Below, piece by piece: positions 22,678 to 31,783 of a stretch of 64,000 nt of DNA. The position numbers were made by a program, and so were the translations under genes. Position 1 is the first letter of the stretch. Each line of letters starts with the position of its first letter. The notes under the pieces are model-generated. The model saw only the letters and a list, made by a program, of their open reading frames with translations, made no database searches and was not told the origin of the DNA. Source of the stretch: Actinosynnema pretiosum (GTDB lineage: Bacteria; Actinomycetota; Actinomycetes; Mycobacteriales; Pseudonocardiaceae); the NCBI RefSeq assembly GCF_024171695.1, contig NZ_JAMTCF010000015.1, positions 62,001 through 126,000 of the forward strand, given 5' to 3'.

Positions 22678-23067
22678 TCACGGGTGCGCGTCGAGCGCGT
22701 CCAGCACCTCGTCGCCGTGCTCGCGCGCCCACTCGGTCAGCAGGTGGATCGGCTCGATCAGCGTCGTCCCGAGCGCGGTGAGGGAGTACTCGACGCGCGG
22801 CGGCACCCCTGGGTGCGCGTGCCGGTCCACCAGCCCGCGCGCCTCCAGGCGGCGCAGCGTCTGGGTGAGCACCTTGCGGGACACCCCGCCGATCAGCCCG
22901 GCCAGCTCGCCGTGCCGCACCGGGCCCTCGCTCAGCCCGTAGAGCACGACCGCCGCCCACTTGTCGGCGAGCAGCTCGAACGTCAGGCGCCCAGGGCAGT
23001 CGGACAGGAAGCAGTCGGCCGGGGAGAAGCCGGACCGGGAGGAGCCGCCGGGGGCAGAACCGCTCAT
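22678..23067 (-). CDS. HxlR-family winged-helix regulator
   Basis: 129 residues from an ATG. The order CFLSDCPGRLTFELLADKW, RHGELAGLIGGVSRKVLTQTLRRLE, then a wing ending VEYSLTALG, matches HxlR (MarR-like) dimeric DNA-binding proteins. The N-terminal Cys residues (DCFLSDCPG) sit where redox or aldehyde-sensing family members carry a conserved Cys. The gene is divergent from an MDR-type oxidoreductase with only 76 bp between the starts, the usual arrangement for HxlR regulators that control the neighbouring reductase. Confidence 0.9.
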   Translation of the reverse strand: MSGSAPGGSSRSGFSPADCFLSDCPGRLTFELLADKWAAVVLYGLSEGPVRHGELAGLIGGVSRKVLTQTLRRLEARGLVDRHAHPGVPPRVEYSLTALGTTLIEPIHLLTEWAREHGDEVLDALDAHP

Positions 23068-23143
23068 GGGGCCAAAGGTACCCGGAGGTTCCCACGGGCG
23101 TGGCTAGCCTGGCTTTCGCTTGTCCCCCAACGGAAGGAGAGCC

Positions 23144-24079
23144 GTGCGAGCCATCACCCAGCACGGGTTCGGCGGGCCGGAGGCGCTCGTCGTCGTGGAC
23201 GCCCCCGATCCCCGTCCGCTGCCCAGCGAGGTCCTCGTCCGGGTCGAGGCGATCGGGCTCAACCCCCTGGAGGCGCGGCTGCGCGCGGGCGAGTTCCCGC
23301 TGCTCGGCCCGCCGCCGTTCACCCTCGGCTGGGACATCAGCGGCGTGGTCGAGGACGCCTCGGGCACCTACCGGTTCCGGCCGGGCGACGAGGTGTTCGG
23401 GATGCCGCTGTTCCCGCGCGCCGCGAGCGCGTACGCCGAGCTGGTCGCCGCGCCCGCCCTGCACCTGGCGCGCAAACCGGCCGCGCTCACGCACGTGGAG
23501 GCGGCGGCGCTGCCGGTGGTCGGGCTGACCGCGTGGCAGGCGCTGGTGGACCTGGCGCGGGTCGGACAGGGCGATCGCGTGCTGGTGCACGGCGGTGGCG
23601 GCGGGGTCGGGCACGTCGCGGTCCAGATCGCCAAGGCCCTGGGGGCGCACGTGATCACCACCGCGAGCGCCGGGAAGCGCGAGTTCGTCCTCGGCCTCGG
23701 CGCCGACGAGGTCCTCGACCACGCGGCGGTGGACTTCGCCGAGGCGGTGCGGGACGTCGACGTCGTGCTCGACCTGGTCGGCGGCGCCACCGCCGAGCGC
23801 TCGCTGCCCGTGCTGCGCCCAGGCGGGATCATGGTGACGGCGGTGTCCGAGGACGACCCGCGCCTGGCCGAGGCGTTCGCGGCGGCCGGGCTGCGCTTCA
23901 GCGGCGTCGCGCTCGACCCGGACCCGGTCGGCCTGCGCGGGCTGGTGGACCTGGTCGAGCGCGGCGCGCTGCGGGTGCACGTGCGGGAGGTGTTCCCGTT
24001 CGAGCGGGTGGTCGACGCGCACCGGGCGCTCGACCGGGGTCACCTCACCGGCAAGCTCGTGCTCGCGGTGACCCGGTAG
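23144..24079 (+). CDS. Zinc-independent MDR-type NADPH oxidoreductase (quinone reductase-like)
   Basis: 311 residues. GTG at 23144 is chosen because AAGGAGA (23134-23140) precedes it and the family starts with MRAITQHGFGGPE. The N-terminal GroES-like domain (LPSEVLVRVEAIGLNPLEARLR) lacks the zinc Cys ligands. The Rossmann part holds GGGGGVGHVAVQIAKALG and TTASAGKREFVLGLGADEVLDH, as in QOR-type enzymes that reduce quinones or enals. It is divergently paired with the HxlR regulator and probably under its control. Confidence 0.88.
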   Translation: MRAITQHGFGGPEALVVVDAPDPRPLPSEVLVRVEAIGLNPLEARLRAGEFPLLGPPPFTLGWDISGVVEDASGTYRFRPGDEVFGMPLFPRAASAYAELVAAPALHLARKPAALTHVEAAALPVVGLTAWQALVDLARVGQGDRVLVHGGGGGVGHVAVQIAKALGAHVITTASAGKREFVLGLGADEVLDHAAVDFAEAVRDVDVVLDLVGGATAERSLPVLRPGGIMVTAVSEDDPRLAEAFAAAGLRFSGVALDPDPVGLRGLVDLVERGALRVHVREVFPFERVVDAHRALDRGHLTGKLVLAVTR

Positions 24080-24126
24080 GACCGGGCGGCGGGGCGGGGT
24101 GGCTCGACCGGGTCGGGACCGCGCCT

Positions 24127-24153
24127 GACGACGGCGACCGCGGCGCCGTCGTC
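24127..24153. terminator. Hairpin between convergent MDR and TetR genes
   Basis: GACGACGGCG (24127-24136) and CGCCGTCGTC (24144-24153) form a perfect 10-bp stem with a 7-nt loop in the 138-bp gap between two converging genes. Confidence 0.65.
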
Positions 24154-24217
24154 GGCGCGCACCTCGGCCTGCCCACCACCGCCCAGCGCCCGCGTCGAGC
24201 GGACGCCGGGGGCGGGT

Positions 24218-24826
24218 TCAGCGGGTCAGTGCGGCGAACATCAGGGCGAACTGCTCCAGCGCGGCCCTCGCCAGCTCGTCGTCGCGGTGCGAGAACCAGG
24301 ACGAGGCGACCCCGTCCAGCACCGACACGACCATCTCGGCCAGCAGCGCCCCGTCCACCGCGTACTCGACCCCGGACTCGCGCGCCAGCCGCTCCAGGTG
24401 CGCGGCGGCCTTCGCGGTGTACTCGCGGTGCTGCCACGCGGGCAGCTCGCGCAGTTCGGGTTCCCGCTGGGCGAGCGCGACCAGCTCGCCCAGCACCAGC
24501 TCCGCCTCGGGGTCGGCCTGGAACGCGGTCCAGAACGCGTCCAGCAGCGTGCGGATGTTGTCCACGGCGGGCAGGTCGGGGGAGATCGCGGGCCACGCCG
24601 CGTCCAGGCTGGTGTTGATGCCCGTGCTCAGCAGCGCGGTGAACAGCTCCCGCTTGGAGCGGAAGCAGTAGTGGAACGCGCCGTGCGGCATGTCGGCCTC
24701 GGCGCAGATCGCGCGCGTGGTCGCGGCGGCGACCCCGTCGCGCTTCATCACCCGCAGCGCGGCGGCCACGAGCAGCTCGCGCCGCACGCTCGCGCTGACG
24801 TGCTTCCTGGCCGGTGCCGTCGACAT
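24218..24826 (-). CDS. TetR-family repressor, probable regulator of the CYP102 gene
   Basis: 202 residues from an ATG. The N-terminal helix-turn-helix (RRELLVAAALRVMKRDGV, then ATTRAICAEADMPHGAFHYCF, then RSKRELFTALL) is a clear TetR domain; the C-terminal half is an all-helical ligand domain. The gene is divergent from the P450-reductase fusion, and the 105-bp gap between starts holds a strong inverted repeat. Known parallels are Bm3R1 of Bacillus megaterium and FatR of B. subtilis, TetR proteins next to CYP102 genes that are released by fatty acids. The same logic is inferred here. Confidence 0.9.
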   Translation of the reverse strand: MSTAPARKHVSASVRRELLVAAALRVMKRDGVAAATTRAICAEADMPHGAFHYCFRSKRELFTALLSTGINTSLDAAWPAISPDLPAVDNIRTLLDAFWTAFQADPEAELVLGELVALAQREPELRELPAWQHREYTAKAAAHLERLARESGVEYAVDGALLAEMVVSVLDGVASSWFSHRDDELARAALEQFALMFAALTR

Positions 24827-24844
24827 GGGACGATCCTAACAGTC

Positions 24845-24884
24845 TGGCCAACTGACCTAGTCGCTTGACTTGGTCACTTGGCCA
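24845..24884. promoter_or_regulatory. Inverted-repeat operator between tetR and CYP102
   Basis: Arms TGGCCAACTGACC (24845-24857) and GGTCACTTGGCCA (24872-24884) are complementary at 12 of 13 positions across a 14-bp centre. A TTGACT at 24865-24870 inside the centre could be the -35 of the P450 gene, so bound repressor would block it. The area is AT-richer than its surroundings. Confidence 0.8.
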
Positions 24885-24931
24885 ACTTTACCGTGGGGGC
24901 GGCCGAGCAGCCGTCAACCCGAGGGGAACCC

Positions 24932-27900
24932 GTGGTCACCGCAAGCGCGCGCATCCCAGGACCGAAACCGCTCCCGCTGGTGGGGAACCTGGTCGACGTC
25001 CTCACCTCGGACCTGGACACCGACGTCGACTTCCTCGACCGCTGCCACCGCGAGCACGGCCCGATCGTCGCGCTGACCTTCGCCGGGCAGCGCCAGGTCT
25101 TCGCCTCCGGCCACGAGCTCGTCGCCCGCATGTGCGCCGACCCGCTCTGGACCAAGGCCGTGCACCCGACGCTGGAGCAGGTCCGCGACTTCGCGGGCGA
25201 CGGGCTGTTCACCGCGCGCAACGACGAGCCCAACTGGGGCAAGGCGCACCGGCTGCTCATGCCCGCGTTCGGACCGACCGCCATGAAGGACCACTTCCCG
25301 GCGATGCTCGACATCGCCGAGCAGATGCTCGTGCGCTGGCAGCGGTTCGGCCCCGAGCACCGGATCGACGTCGCCGACGACATGACCCGGCTGACCCTGG
25401 ACACCATCGCGCTGTGCGCCTTCGGCACCCGGTTCAACTCCTTCTACCGCGACCGCGCCCACCCCTTCGTGGACGCGATGGTGCGCAGCCTCGTGGAGGC
25501 CGGTGAGCGCTCCGAGCGGCTGCCCGGCGTGCAGCCGTTCCTGGTGGGGCGGAACCAGCGGTACCGGGAGGACATCACCACGATGAACCGGATCGCCGAG
25601 GAGATCGTCGCCGCGCGCGCCGCCCTGCCCGCCGGTGAGCGGCCGGACGACCTGCTGGAGCGGATGCTGACCTCGGCCGACCCGGTCACCGGGGAGCGGC
25701 TGTCGGCGCGGAACGTGCGGTACCAGCTGGCCACGTTCCTGATCGCGGGCCACGAGACCACCTCCGGCCTGCTCTCGTTCGCCGTGCACCGGCTGCTGTC
25801 ACACCCCGAGGTGCTGCGCAGGGCCAGGAGCGCGGTGGACGAGGTGCTGGGCGACCGGGCGCCCGCGTTCGAGGACCTGGCCCGGCTCGACTACCTGGGT
25901 CAGGTGCTGCGCGAGACCCTGCGGCTGCACCCCACCGCGCCCGCGTTCGCGCTGGCGCCGGGCGAGCCGACCGAGCTGGGCGGGCACCGGATCGACGCGG
26001 GCGAGTCGGTGCTGGTGATGCTGCCGACCCTGCACCGGGACCCGGCGGTGTGGCGCGACCCCGAGGTGTTCGACCCGGAGCGGTTCGCGCCCGAGCGGAT
26101 GGGCGAGATCCCGGCCTACGCGTGGATGCCGTTCGGGCACGGCGCGCGGGCGTGCATCGGGCGGCCGTTCGCCTTGCAGGAGGCCACTCTCGTGCTGGCG
26201 CTGGTGCTCCAGCGGTTCGACCTCGCGCTCGCCGACCCCGACTACCGGCTGACCGTCAAGCAGACGTTGACGCTCAAGCCGGAAGGGCTGGTCGTCCGCG
26301 CCCGGCCGCGCGTCGACCGGCCGGTGGCCGCCGCACCCGTGGAAAACCCCATGAAAACCGTTGCGCCGCAGCAGGTTCCGGTCGCCGATCGGCACGGCAC
26401 CCCGCTGCACGTGCTCTACGGGTCGAACGGCGGCAGCAGCGAGGGCCTGGCGCGCACGATCGCCGGTGACGGGACGGCTCGCGGGTGGGCGACTTCCGTT
26501 GCGCCCCTTGACGAGGCGGTGCGCGCGCTGCCGACCACGGGACCGGTGGTGATCGTCAGCTCCTCCTACAACGGCGCCCCGCCGGACAACGCGGCGGACT
26601 TCGTGCGCTGGCTGACCGAGGAGGGCCCCGACCTGTCCGGAGTGGACTACCTGGTGCTCGGCTGCGGCAACCTGGACTGGTCGGCCACCTACCAGCGCGT
26701 GCCCACCCTGATCGACGAGGCCATGGCGGCGGCGGGCGCGCGGCGGCTGCGGGAGCGCGGGGTCACCGACGCCCGCGCGGACTTCTTCGGCGACTGGGAG
26801 CGCTGGTACGAGCCGCTGTGGCCGCTGCTGTCGGCCGAGTGCGGCGTCGCGGTGGGCGAGGTCGGGCCGCGCTTCCGCGTGGTCGAGTCGGACGCGGCGG
26901 ACGGCCTCGGCGACCTCGCGTCGGCCGTGGTGCTGGAGAACCGGGAGCTGGTGCGCGGACCGGACGCCGGGTCCAAGCGGCACCTGGAGCTGCGCCTGCC
27001 CGACGGCACGTCCTACCGCACCGGCGACTACCTGTCGGTGCTGCCGCAGAACCACCCCGACCTGGTGCGCCGGGCGGTGGCGCGGCTGGGGACGCGCGCG
27101 GAGCGGGTGGTGACGGTGGAGTCGAGCGCGCCCGCCGGGCTGGTTCCGGTGGGGCGGGCGCTGCGGGTGGACGAGCTGCTGTCCCGGTGCGTCGACCTGT
27201 CCGCGCCCGCGAGCGCGGGCGTGGTGGCGCGGCTGGCCGAGCGCTGCCCCTGCCCGCCGGAGCGCGCCGAGCTGGCCGCCACCACCGGGGCGACGCTGCT
27301 GGAGCTGCTGGAGCGCTTCCCCTCGTGCGCGGTCGACCTCGCGCTGGCGCTGGAACTGCTGCCCGCGCCCAGGACGCGGCTGTACTCGATCAGCTCGGCC
27401 GCCGAGGAGCGGGCCGAGGTGGCGCTGACCGCGTCCGTGGTCGGCGTGACCTCCGGCTACCTCGGCCGGGTGCGGCCCGGTGACCGGGTGGCGGTGGGCG
27501 TCGCGTCCCCGCCGGAGTCGTTCCGCCCGCCTTCGGACCCCGCGACGCCGATGGTGCTGATCGCCGCGGGCACGGGGATCGCGCCGTTCCGGGGTTTCCT
27601 CCGGGCGCGGGCGGCGCTCGGCGGCGAGCCGGGACCGGTGCTGCTGCTGTTCGGCTGCCGGGGGCCGGAGCTGGACGACCTGTACGCGGAGGAGTTCGCC
27701 GCGCTCGGGGACTGGCTGGAGGTGGACCGGGCGTACTCGCGCCACCCCGACGGCGGGGTCCGCCACGTGCAGCACCGGCTGTGGGAGCGGCGCGACCGGG
27801 TGCGCGAGCTGGTCAACGCGGGGGCGCGCGTGTACGTCTGCGGTGACGCGACGCGGATGGGGCCTGCGGTGGAGGAGACCTTGGCGCGCGTCGGATCCGG

Positions 27901-27958
27901 CGCCGGGTGGCTGGACGCCCTGCGCGCGCGGGGGCGGTACGCGACGGACGTGTTCTGA
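24932..27958 (+). CDS. Self-sufficient cytochrome P450-reductase fusion (CYP102/BM3 type)
   Basis: 1008 residues from GTG at 24932 with GAGGGG at 24921-24926; the longer TTG frame start would lie inside the operator. P450 part about 1-465: I-helix AGHETTSG, ETLR of the ExxR motif, heme loop FGHGARACIGRPFA with Cys408 as iron ligand. A flavodoxin-like FMN domain begins near 490 (LHVLYGSNGGSSEGLA), followed by a FAD/NADPH reductase with RLYSIS and AAGTGIAPFRGFL, ending in YATDVF. CYP102 enzymes hydroxylate fatty acids below the terminal carbon with NADPH and O2 and need no separate redox partner. Length (BM3 has 1049) and order match the family. The exact substrate is unknown. Confidence 0.95.
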   Translation: MVTASARIPGPKPLPLVGNLVDVLTSDLDTDVDFLDRCHREHGPIVALTFAGQRQVFASGHELVARMCADPLWTKAVHPTLEQVRDFAGDGLFTARNDEPNWGKAHRLLMPAFGPTAMKDHFPAMLDIAEQMLVRWQRFGPEHRIDVADDMTRLTLDTIALCAFGTRFNSFYRDRAHPFVDAMVRSLVEAGERSERLPGVQPFLVGRNQRYREDITTMNRIAEEIVAARAALPAGERPDDLLERMLTSADPVTGERLSARNVRYQLATFLIAGHETTSGLLSFAVHRLLSHPEVLRRARSAVDEVLGDRAPAFEDLARLDYLGQVLRETLRLHPTAPAFALAPGEPTELGGHRIDAGESVLVMLPTLHRDPAVWRDPEVFDPERFAPERMGEIPAYAWMPFGHGARACIGRPFALQEATLVLALVLQRFDLALADPDYRLTVKQTLTLKPEGLVVRARPRVDRPVAAAPVENPMKTVAPQQVPVADRHGTPLHVLYGSNGGSSEGLARTIAGDGTARGWATSVAPLDEAVRALPTTGPVVIVSSSYNGAPPDNAADFVRWLTEEGPDLSGVDYLVLGCGNLDWSATYQRVPTLIDEAMAAAGARRLRERGVTDARADFFGDWERWYEPLWPLLSAECGVAVGEVGPRFRVVESDAADGLGDLASAVVLENRELVRGPDAGSKRHLELRLPDGTSYRTGDYLSVLPQNHPDLVRRAVARLGTRAERVVTVESSAPAGLVPVGRALRVDELLSRCVDLSAPASAGVVARLAERCPCPPERAELAATTGATLLELLERFPSCAVDLALALELLPAPRTRLYSISSAAEERAEVALTASVVGVTSGYLGRVRPGDRVAVGVASPPESFRPPSDPATPMVLIAAGTGIAPFRGFLRARAALGGEPGPVLLLFGCRGPELDDLYAEEFAALGDWLEVDRAYSRHPDGGVRHVQHRLWERRDRVRELVNAGARVYVCGDATRMGPAVEETLARVGSGAGWLDALRARGRYATDVF

Positions 27959-27972
27959 GCGGGCCTCCGACC

Positions 27973-27996
27973 GAGGGGGCGCCCGCGCGCCCCCTC
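27973..27996. terminator. Bidirectional hairpin overlapping the sigma-factor stop
   Basis: GAGGGGGCGC (27973-27982) pairs perfectly with GCGCCCCCTC (27987-27996) around a 4-nt loop. It fills the 36-bp gap between the converging P450 and sigma genes, and its right arm runs into the stop codon of the sigma gene. Confidence 0.75.
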
Positions 27997-28984
27997 AGTC
28001 CAGGTACCCCTCAAGGCCGCGCGAGCGCGCCGGGTGCTGCAACTTCGCCATCGTGCGCGACTCGATCTGCCGGATGCGCTCGCGCGTCACCCCGTAGACC
28101 CGCCCGACCTCGTCCAGCGTGTGCAGCACCCCGTCCGGGAAGCCGTACCGCATCCGCACCACGCCCGCCTCGCGCGGCGTCAGCGTGTCCAGCACCGCCC
28201 GCAGGTCCGCCGACAGCAGCGCCGAGCTGACCGCCTCCAGCGGGGCCACCGCGTTCTCGTCCGCGATCAGGTCACCGATCGAGGTGTCCGCCTCCGCGCC
28301 GATGGTCTGGTCCAGCGACACCGGGGTGCGCGCGTGCTGGCGCAGCTCCACCACCTTCTCCGGCGTCACGTCCAGCTCGAACGCGACCTCCTCGGCGGTC
28401 GCCTCGCGCCCGTTGCGGTGCAGCAGCTCCCGCTCGATCCGCGCCAGCTTGGTGACCACCTCCACCATGTGCACCGGCAGCCGGATGGTGCGCGACTGGT
28501 CGGCCAGCGCGCGCGTGATCGCCTGCCGGATCCACCAGGTGGCGTAGGTGGAGAACTTGAAGCCCTTGGCGTAGTCGAACTTCTCGACCGCCCGCACCAG
28601 GCCCAGGTTGCCCTCCTGGATGACGTCGAGCAGCGCCATGCCCTTGCCGGTGTACCGCTTGGCGATGCTCACCACCAGCCGCAGGTTCGCCTCCAGCAGG
28701 TGGTCCTTGGCGCGCTGCCCGTCCCGCACCACCCGGCGCAGCTCGATCGGCCGCCGCGAGCCGCGCGCGGCCGGTGGCAGGTCCAGCAGGTGCTCGGCGT
28801 ACAGGCCCGCCTCGACCCGCCGGGCCAGCTCCACCTCCTGGTCGGCGGTCAGCAGCCGCACCCGGCCGATCGCCTTGAGGTACGCGCGGGTCGAGTCCGC
28901 CGCGTTCGCCGCCTCCGCGTCGCGGCGCAGGCTGGCCGCCAGCTTGATGTCGTCGTCGGTCTCCCACGTGAACGCCTCGGTCAC
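27995..28984 (-). CDS. Group 2 sigma-70 factor (HrdB/SigB-like)
   Basis: 329 residues. Region 1.2 ([22 protein letters not shown]), region 2 ([37 protein letters not shown]), region 3 and region 4 ([20 protein letters not shown]) are all present. The long acidic region 1.1 of the principal sigma is missing, which marks a non-essential group 2 factor such as HrdA/C/D of Streptomyces. It recognises -10/-35 promoters much like the main sigma. It is transcribed alone; the 221 bp up to the methyltransferase gene should hold its promoter, but no site could be assigned. Confidence 0.93.
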   Translation of the reverse strand: MTEAFTWETDDDIKLAASLRRDAEAANAADSTRAYLKAIGRVRLLTADQEVELARRVEAGLYAEHLLDLPPAARGSRRPIELRRVVRDGQRAKDHLLEANLRLVVSIAKRYTGKGMALLDVIQEGNLGLVRAVEKFDYAKGFKFSTYATWWIRQAITRALADQSRTIRLPVHMVEVVTKLARIERELLHRNGREATAEEVAFELDVTPEKVVELRQHARTPVSLDQTIGAEADTSIGDLIADENAVAPLEAVSSALLSADLRAVLDTLTPREAGVVRMRYGFPDGVLHTLDEVGRVYGVTRERIRQIESRTMAKLQHPARSRGLEGYLD

Positions 28985-29205
28985 GCCCCACCGCCGGACC
29001 GGACGGCGCGCGCGGCCGTCCTCGGAATGACCAATACACAGCCCATGATCGTGTGCCGCTCCTCCTGGGAACTGCCCGCGCCGATTCGGCGCGCAACACG
29101 CAGGGGTTCCACTGTACCCATCGCGGGAGCGTGCTCAGGGAAGTGGAATGTCACGCTCGGGGGTTTTGACAACCGCTGACCGGACGTGTGCAACGGGGGT
29201 TCGGG

Positions 29206-29838
29206 TCAGGGGGTGGCGGGTTTGCGGACCAGCAGTTGCGCCTGCCGGAAGCGCTCGCCGACCTGCGGTTCCCGCACCACCTCGGCCACGTCGGTGAAAC
29301 CGCTCGCGCGCAGCAGCGCCAGCAGGGTGGTGGGGGACCAGCGGTAGGCGGTCACGACTTTGTGGTCGAAAGCCTGGGGTTCCGGATCGTCGCCCGCGAA
29401 GAAACCGAGCATGAGGTGACCGCCGGGTTCGAGCACCCGGTGGAACTCGGCGAGCACGGGCGGGAGTTCGGCGGGCGGGGTGTGGATCACCGAGTAGAAC
29501 GCCAGGATTCCGGCGAGACCGGCGTCGGGGAGGTCGAGCCGCGCCATGGAGCCCTCGGTGAACTCCAGGTCCGGGTTCGCCGCGCGGGCGATGGAGATCA
29601 TCGTGGGGGACAGGTCGACGCCGAACGCGGACAGGCCGAGCGCGCTCAGGTGCGCGGTGAGGTGGCCGGGGCCGCAGCCGAGGTCCGCGACGCGGGCGCC
29701 GGGGCCGACGAGCTCGGCGAACGCGGAGAGCAGGGCGCGTTCGAGGGGGAAGGACTTGAGGACGTCGGTGAACAGGTCCGCGTAGAGGTGGGCGACGGCG
29801 TCGTAGGCGGACCTGATGGCGGTGGAGGTGTCCGGCAT
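29206..29838 (-). CDS. Class I SAM-dependent methyltransferase
   Basis: 210 residues. Motif I VADLGCGPGHLT at about residue 49, the acidic end of strand 2 (AFGVDLSPTMI), and LEPGGHLMLGFF (motif III) define a Methyltransf_11/25 fold. The N-terminus (IRSAYDAVAHLYADLF) is the usual substrate-capping helix of this family. The substrate is not evident from neighbours. The start ATG follows the short leader typical of the family. Confidence 0.85.
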   Translation of the reverse strand: MPDTSTAIRSAYDAVAHLYADLFTDVLKSFPLERALLSAFAELVGPGARVADLGCGPGHLTAHLSALGLSAFGVDLSPTMISIARAANPDLEFTEGSMARLDLPDAGLAGILAFYSVIHTPPAELPPVLAEFHRVLEPGGHLMLGFFAGDDPEPQAFDHKVVTAYRWSPTTLLALLRASGFTDVAEVVREPQVGERFRQAQLLVRKPATP

Positions 29839-30161
29839 CGCACGACCTTAGGGGAGGGCGCGGGTGCGCCGGAGGCCCGGATTCGGTGTGGGCGGGCTGA
29901 GGGACGATGCGTGGTCGTGTGGTCGCCGTGCCCGCCAGGGTGCTCGCGCTGGTGACCGCCGAGCACCGTCCGATCGGCACGAACGGCCACGTGGGCAGCC
30001 GGGGCGCGCCTGCGGGCGTGAACCCGTGGAAGGGGCGCTGACCCGCGCCGTCTCCCGGAACGAGCGCCCAGGACGGGCGCGCGGCCGTCCCCTTCGCGCT
30101 GCTCCGGAGACCTCACCCGTGTCCGTCCTCGCACGGATCACCTCAGCCCCGCGCTCCTCCG
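29839..30161. other. 323-bp stretch without a supported gene
   Basis: Lies between the methyltransferase start and the first recognisable piece of the nhaA relic. It should hold the methyltransferase promoter and may contain eroded 5' sequence of the antiporter gene, but no residue pattern of the NhaA N-terminus could be recognised. No RNA gene seen. Confidence 0.4.
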
Positions 30162-31143
30162 ATGCTGACGGTGCGGGCGTGGGCGACGGACGGGGTGCTG
30201 GCGGTGTTCGTCGTCGGCGCGGCGCACGAGCGCGAGATCGTGCACGGGGAGCTGCGCGATCCCCCGGCGTGCCCCGCTGCCCATCGGCTCGGCGCTCGGC
30301 GGGGTCGCAGCGCCTGCGCTGGTCTTCCTGGCGGTCATCGCGGCCACGCCGGGCGCGAGCGCCGGGTGGGGCGTGCCGGTGGCCACCGGCACCGCGTTCG
30401 CCTTGGCCGTGCCCGCCGTGGTCGGCCGCCCGCCGCCCTCCTGGTGCCCGGCCGCTGTGGGCGACGTGCGCGCGGTGCTGGTCATCGTGGTCGCCTGCAC
30501 CTCCGGCCTGGACCTGGCCGCGCTCGCGGGCGCGGTGGTGGGGCTGGTGGTGTTCGGGCTCCTGCAGGGGCGTGCGTGCCGGGTGCTGCCTGCGCCGCTC
30601 GCGGTGGGGATCTGGTGGTTGGCGCACGCCTTCGTGGCGCACGCCACGATCGGGGCCGTGGTGATGGGCCTGCTGGTGCGCCCCCGCCCGCGTCCCGGCG
30701 AGGCGCAGGACCCCGCGTGCCGGGCCGAGTAGGCGCTGCGCCCGTTCACCGCAGGGGACTTGCTCCCGGTGTTCGCGCTGACCTCGGTGGGGGTCGACCT
30801 GTCCGGCGTGGACGGGTTCCGGGACAGCGCGGTGGTGTGGGGCGTGCCTGCCGGGCGGCTGGTGGGCAAGCCGCTGGGCATCGTCGGCGCGACCTGGCTG
30901 CCCACCTGGTTCACCCGCGCCCGGCTCGACCCGGTGCTGGGCCGGCCGGACGTGCTCGGGGCGGGGTTGCCGGGCTCGATCGGCTTCACGGTGTCGGTGC
31001 TGGTCGTGGACCTGCCCAACCCCGGCGGCGCGTCACTGGCGGGCGTCGATGCCGCCGTCCTGCTCGCGTCCGCCACCGCCGCCCTGCCTGCCGGGGTGTA
31101 CTGCCCGCGCGTCGGGGGTGTCAGGCCGGGCGGTAGGTGGTGA
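30162..31143 (+). pseudogene. nhaA: Decayed Na+/H+ antiporter gene (nhaA relic)
   Basis: Pieces of NhaA occur in the right order but not in one frame. The first is RAWATDGVLAVF...EREIVHGELRD (30162-about 30265). After a frameshift near 30265-30274 come PIGSALGGVAAPALVFLAV and GTAFALAVPAVVGR. An in-frame TAG at 30730-30732 follows, then LLPVFALTSVGVDLSGV and RLVGKPLGIVGATWL in the same frame to 31143. The ATDIAFAL motif has become ATGTAFAL and the essential Asp pair (VDDL in functional proteins) is gone, so even a repaired reading frame would not transport. The N-terminal helix is also missing. Confidence 0.85.
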
Positions 31144-31696
31144 CCACGCCGCCGTGGTCGAACGCGCGGACGTCCACCGGGGTGAACGCGCGTGGGGCGA
31201 AGCCCGCGCGGAACAGCGGGGTGCCGCCGCCCGCCACCACCGGGTAGGTCTTGACCACCAGCTCGTCGATCTCCGGCAGCAGCTGCCCGGCCAGGTCGGC
31301 GCCGCCGCACAGCCACACGTCCAGGCCGTCCTCCCGCTTGAGCGCGCGCACCAGGCCGAGCGGGTCCGCGCGCACCAGGGTGACGGCCGGGTCGGTGGTC
31401 TCCGGCAGGGAGCGGGAGACCACGTACTGGCGCAGGTGCGCGTACGGGCTCGTGATGCCCGCGTCCAGCGCGGGCTGGTAGCTGCCCCGGCCCATCAGGA
31501 CCGTGTCGTAGCGCTTGTTCGGGGTGTCCAGGGGCATCCCGGTGAGCGCGCGGACGTGGGTGGGCGTGGTCTCGGGGTACTCGGCGCGCAGGTGCTCGAC
31601 CATGGGCTCGGCGGTCGGGTAGAAGTCGTACTCGCCCTCCGGGCCCGCGATCACGCCGTCGATGCTCGCCGCGATGAAGTACACGAGCTTGCGCAC
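31121..31696 (-). CDS. DHFR/RibD-C-type reductase family protein
   Basis: 191 residues from a GTG with GGGAGAA a few bases upstream. The start MRKLVYFIAASIDGVIAGPEGEYDF and the later VLMGRGSYQ, YVVSRSL and DVWLCGGADLAGQLLPEIDEL match the RibD C-terminal/dihydrofolate-reductase-like family of single-domain reductases in actinobacteria. Their physiological substrate is mostly unknown. The 3' end overlaps the nhaA relic by 23 bp, tail to tail. It is divergent from a TetR gene with tandem operator-like repeats in between. Confidence 0.88.
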   Translation of the reverse strand: MRKLVYFIAASIDGVIAGPEGEYDFYPTAEPMVEHLRAEYPETTPTHVRALTGMPLDTPNKRYDTVLMGRGSYQPALDAGITSPYAHLRQYVVSRSLPETTDPAVTLVRADPLGLVRALKREDGLDVWLCGGADLAGQLLPEIDELVVKTYPVVAGGGTPLFRAGFAPRAFTPVDVRAFDHGGVVTTYRPA

Positions 31697-31725
31697 GGGC
31701 TTCTCCCTGTCTCGACCACTCCGGT

Positions 31726-31783
31726 CGTAGTACTCTGTCTGAAGTGGTGTGAACCGTAGTACTACGTTTGGAGTGGTGTCAAT
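31726..31783. promoter_or_regulatory. 29-bp tandem direct repeat, likely double operator
   Basis: Two adjacent 29-bp units start at 31726 and 31755. Both read CGTAGTACT, seven or eight variable bases, then AGTGGTGT.AA. The second unit begins within the perfect palindrome GTAGTACTAC. An inverted ACCACTCC copy lies just left, before 31726. The array spans the 85-bp gap between the DHFR-like and TetR genes and ends at the TetR start codon. Confidence 0.8.

Noticed and set aside
24878-24931. TTG start for the P450 gene at 24878
   Set aside because: It lies within the inverted-repeat operator and lacks a ribosome-binding site. GTG at 24932 has GAGGGG upstream and fits the family N-terminus.
29906-30041. 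Short open frame of about 44 codons before the nhaA relic
   Set aside because: No ribosome-binding site, no similarity recognised, and nothing in the translation beyond the composition expected by chance.
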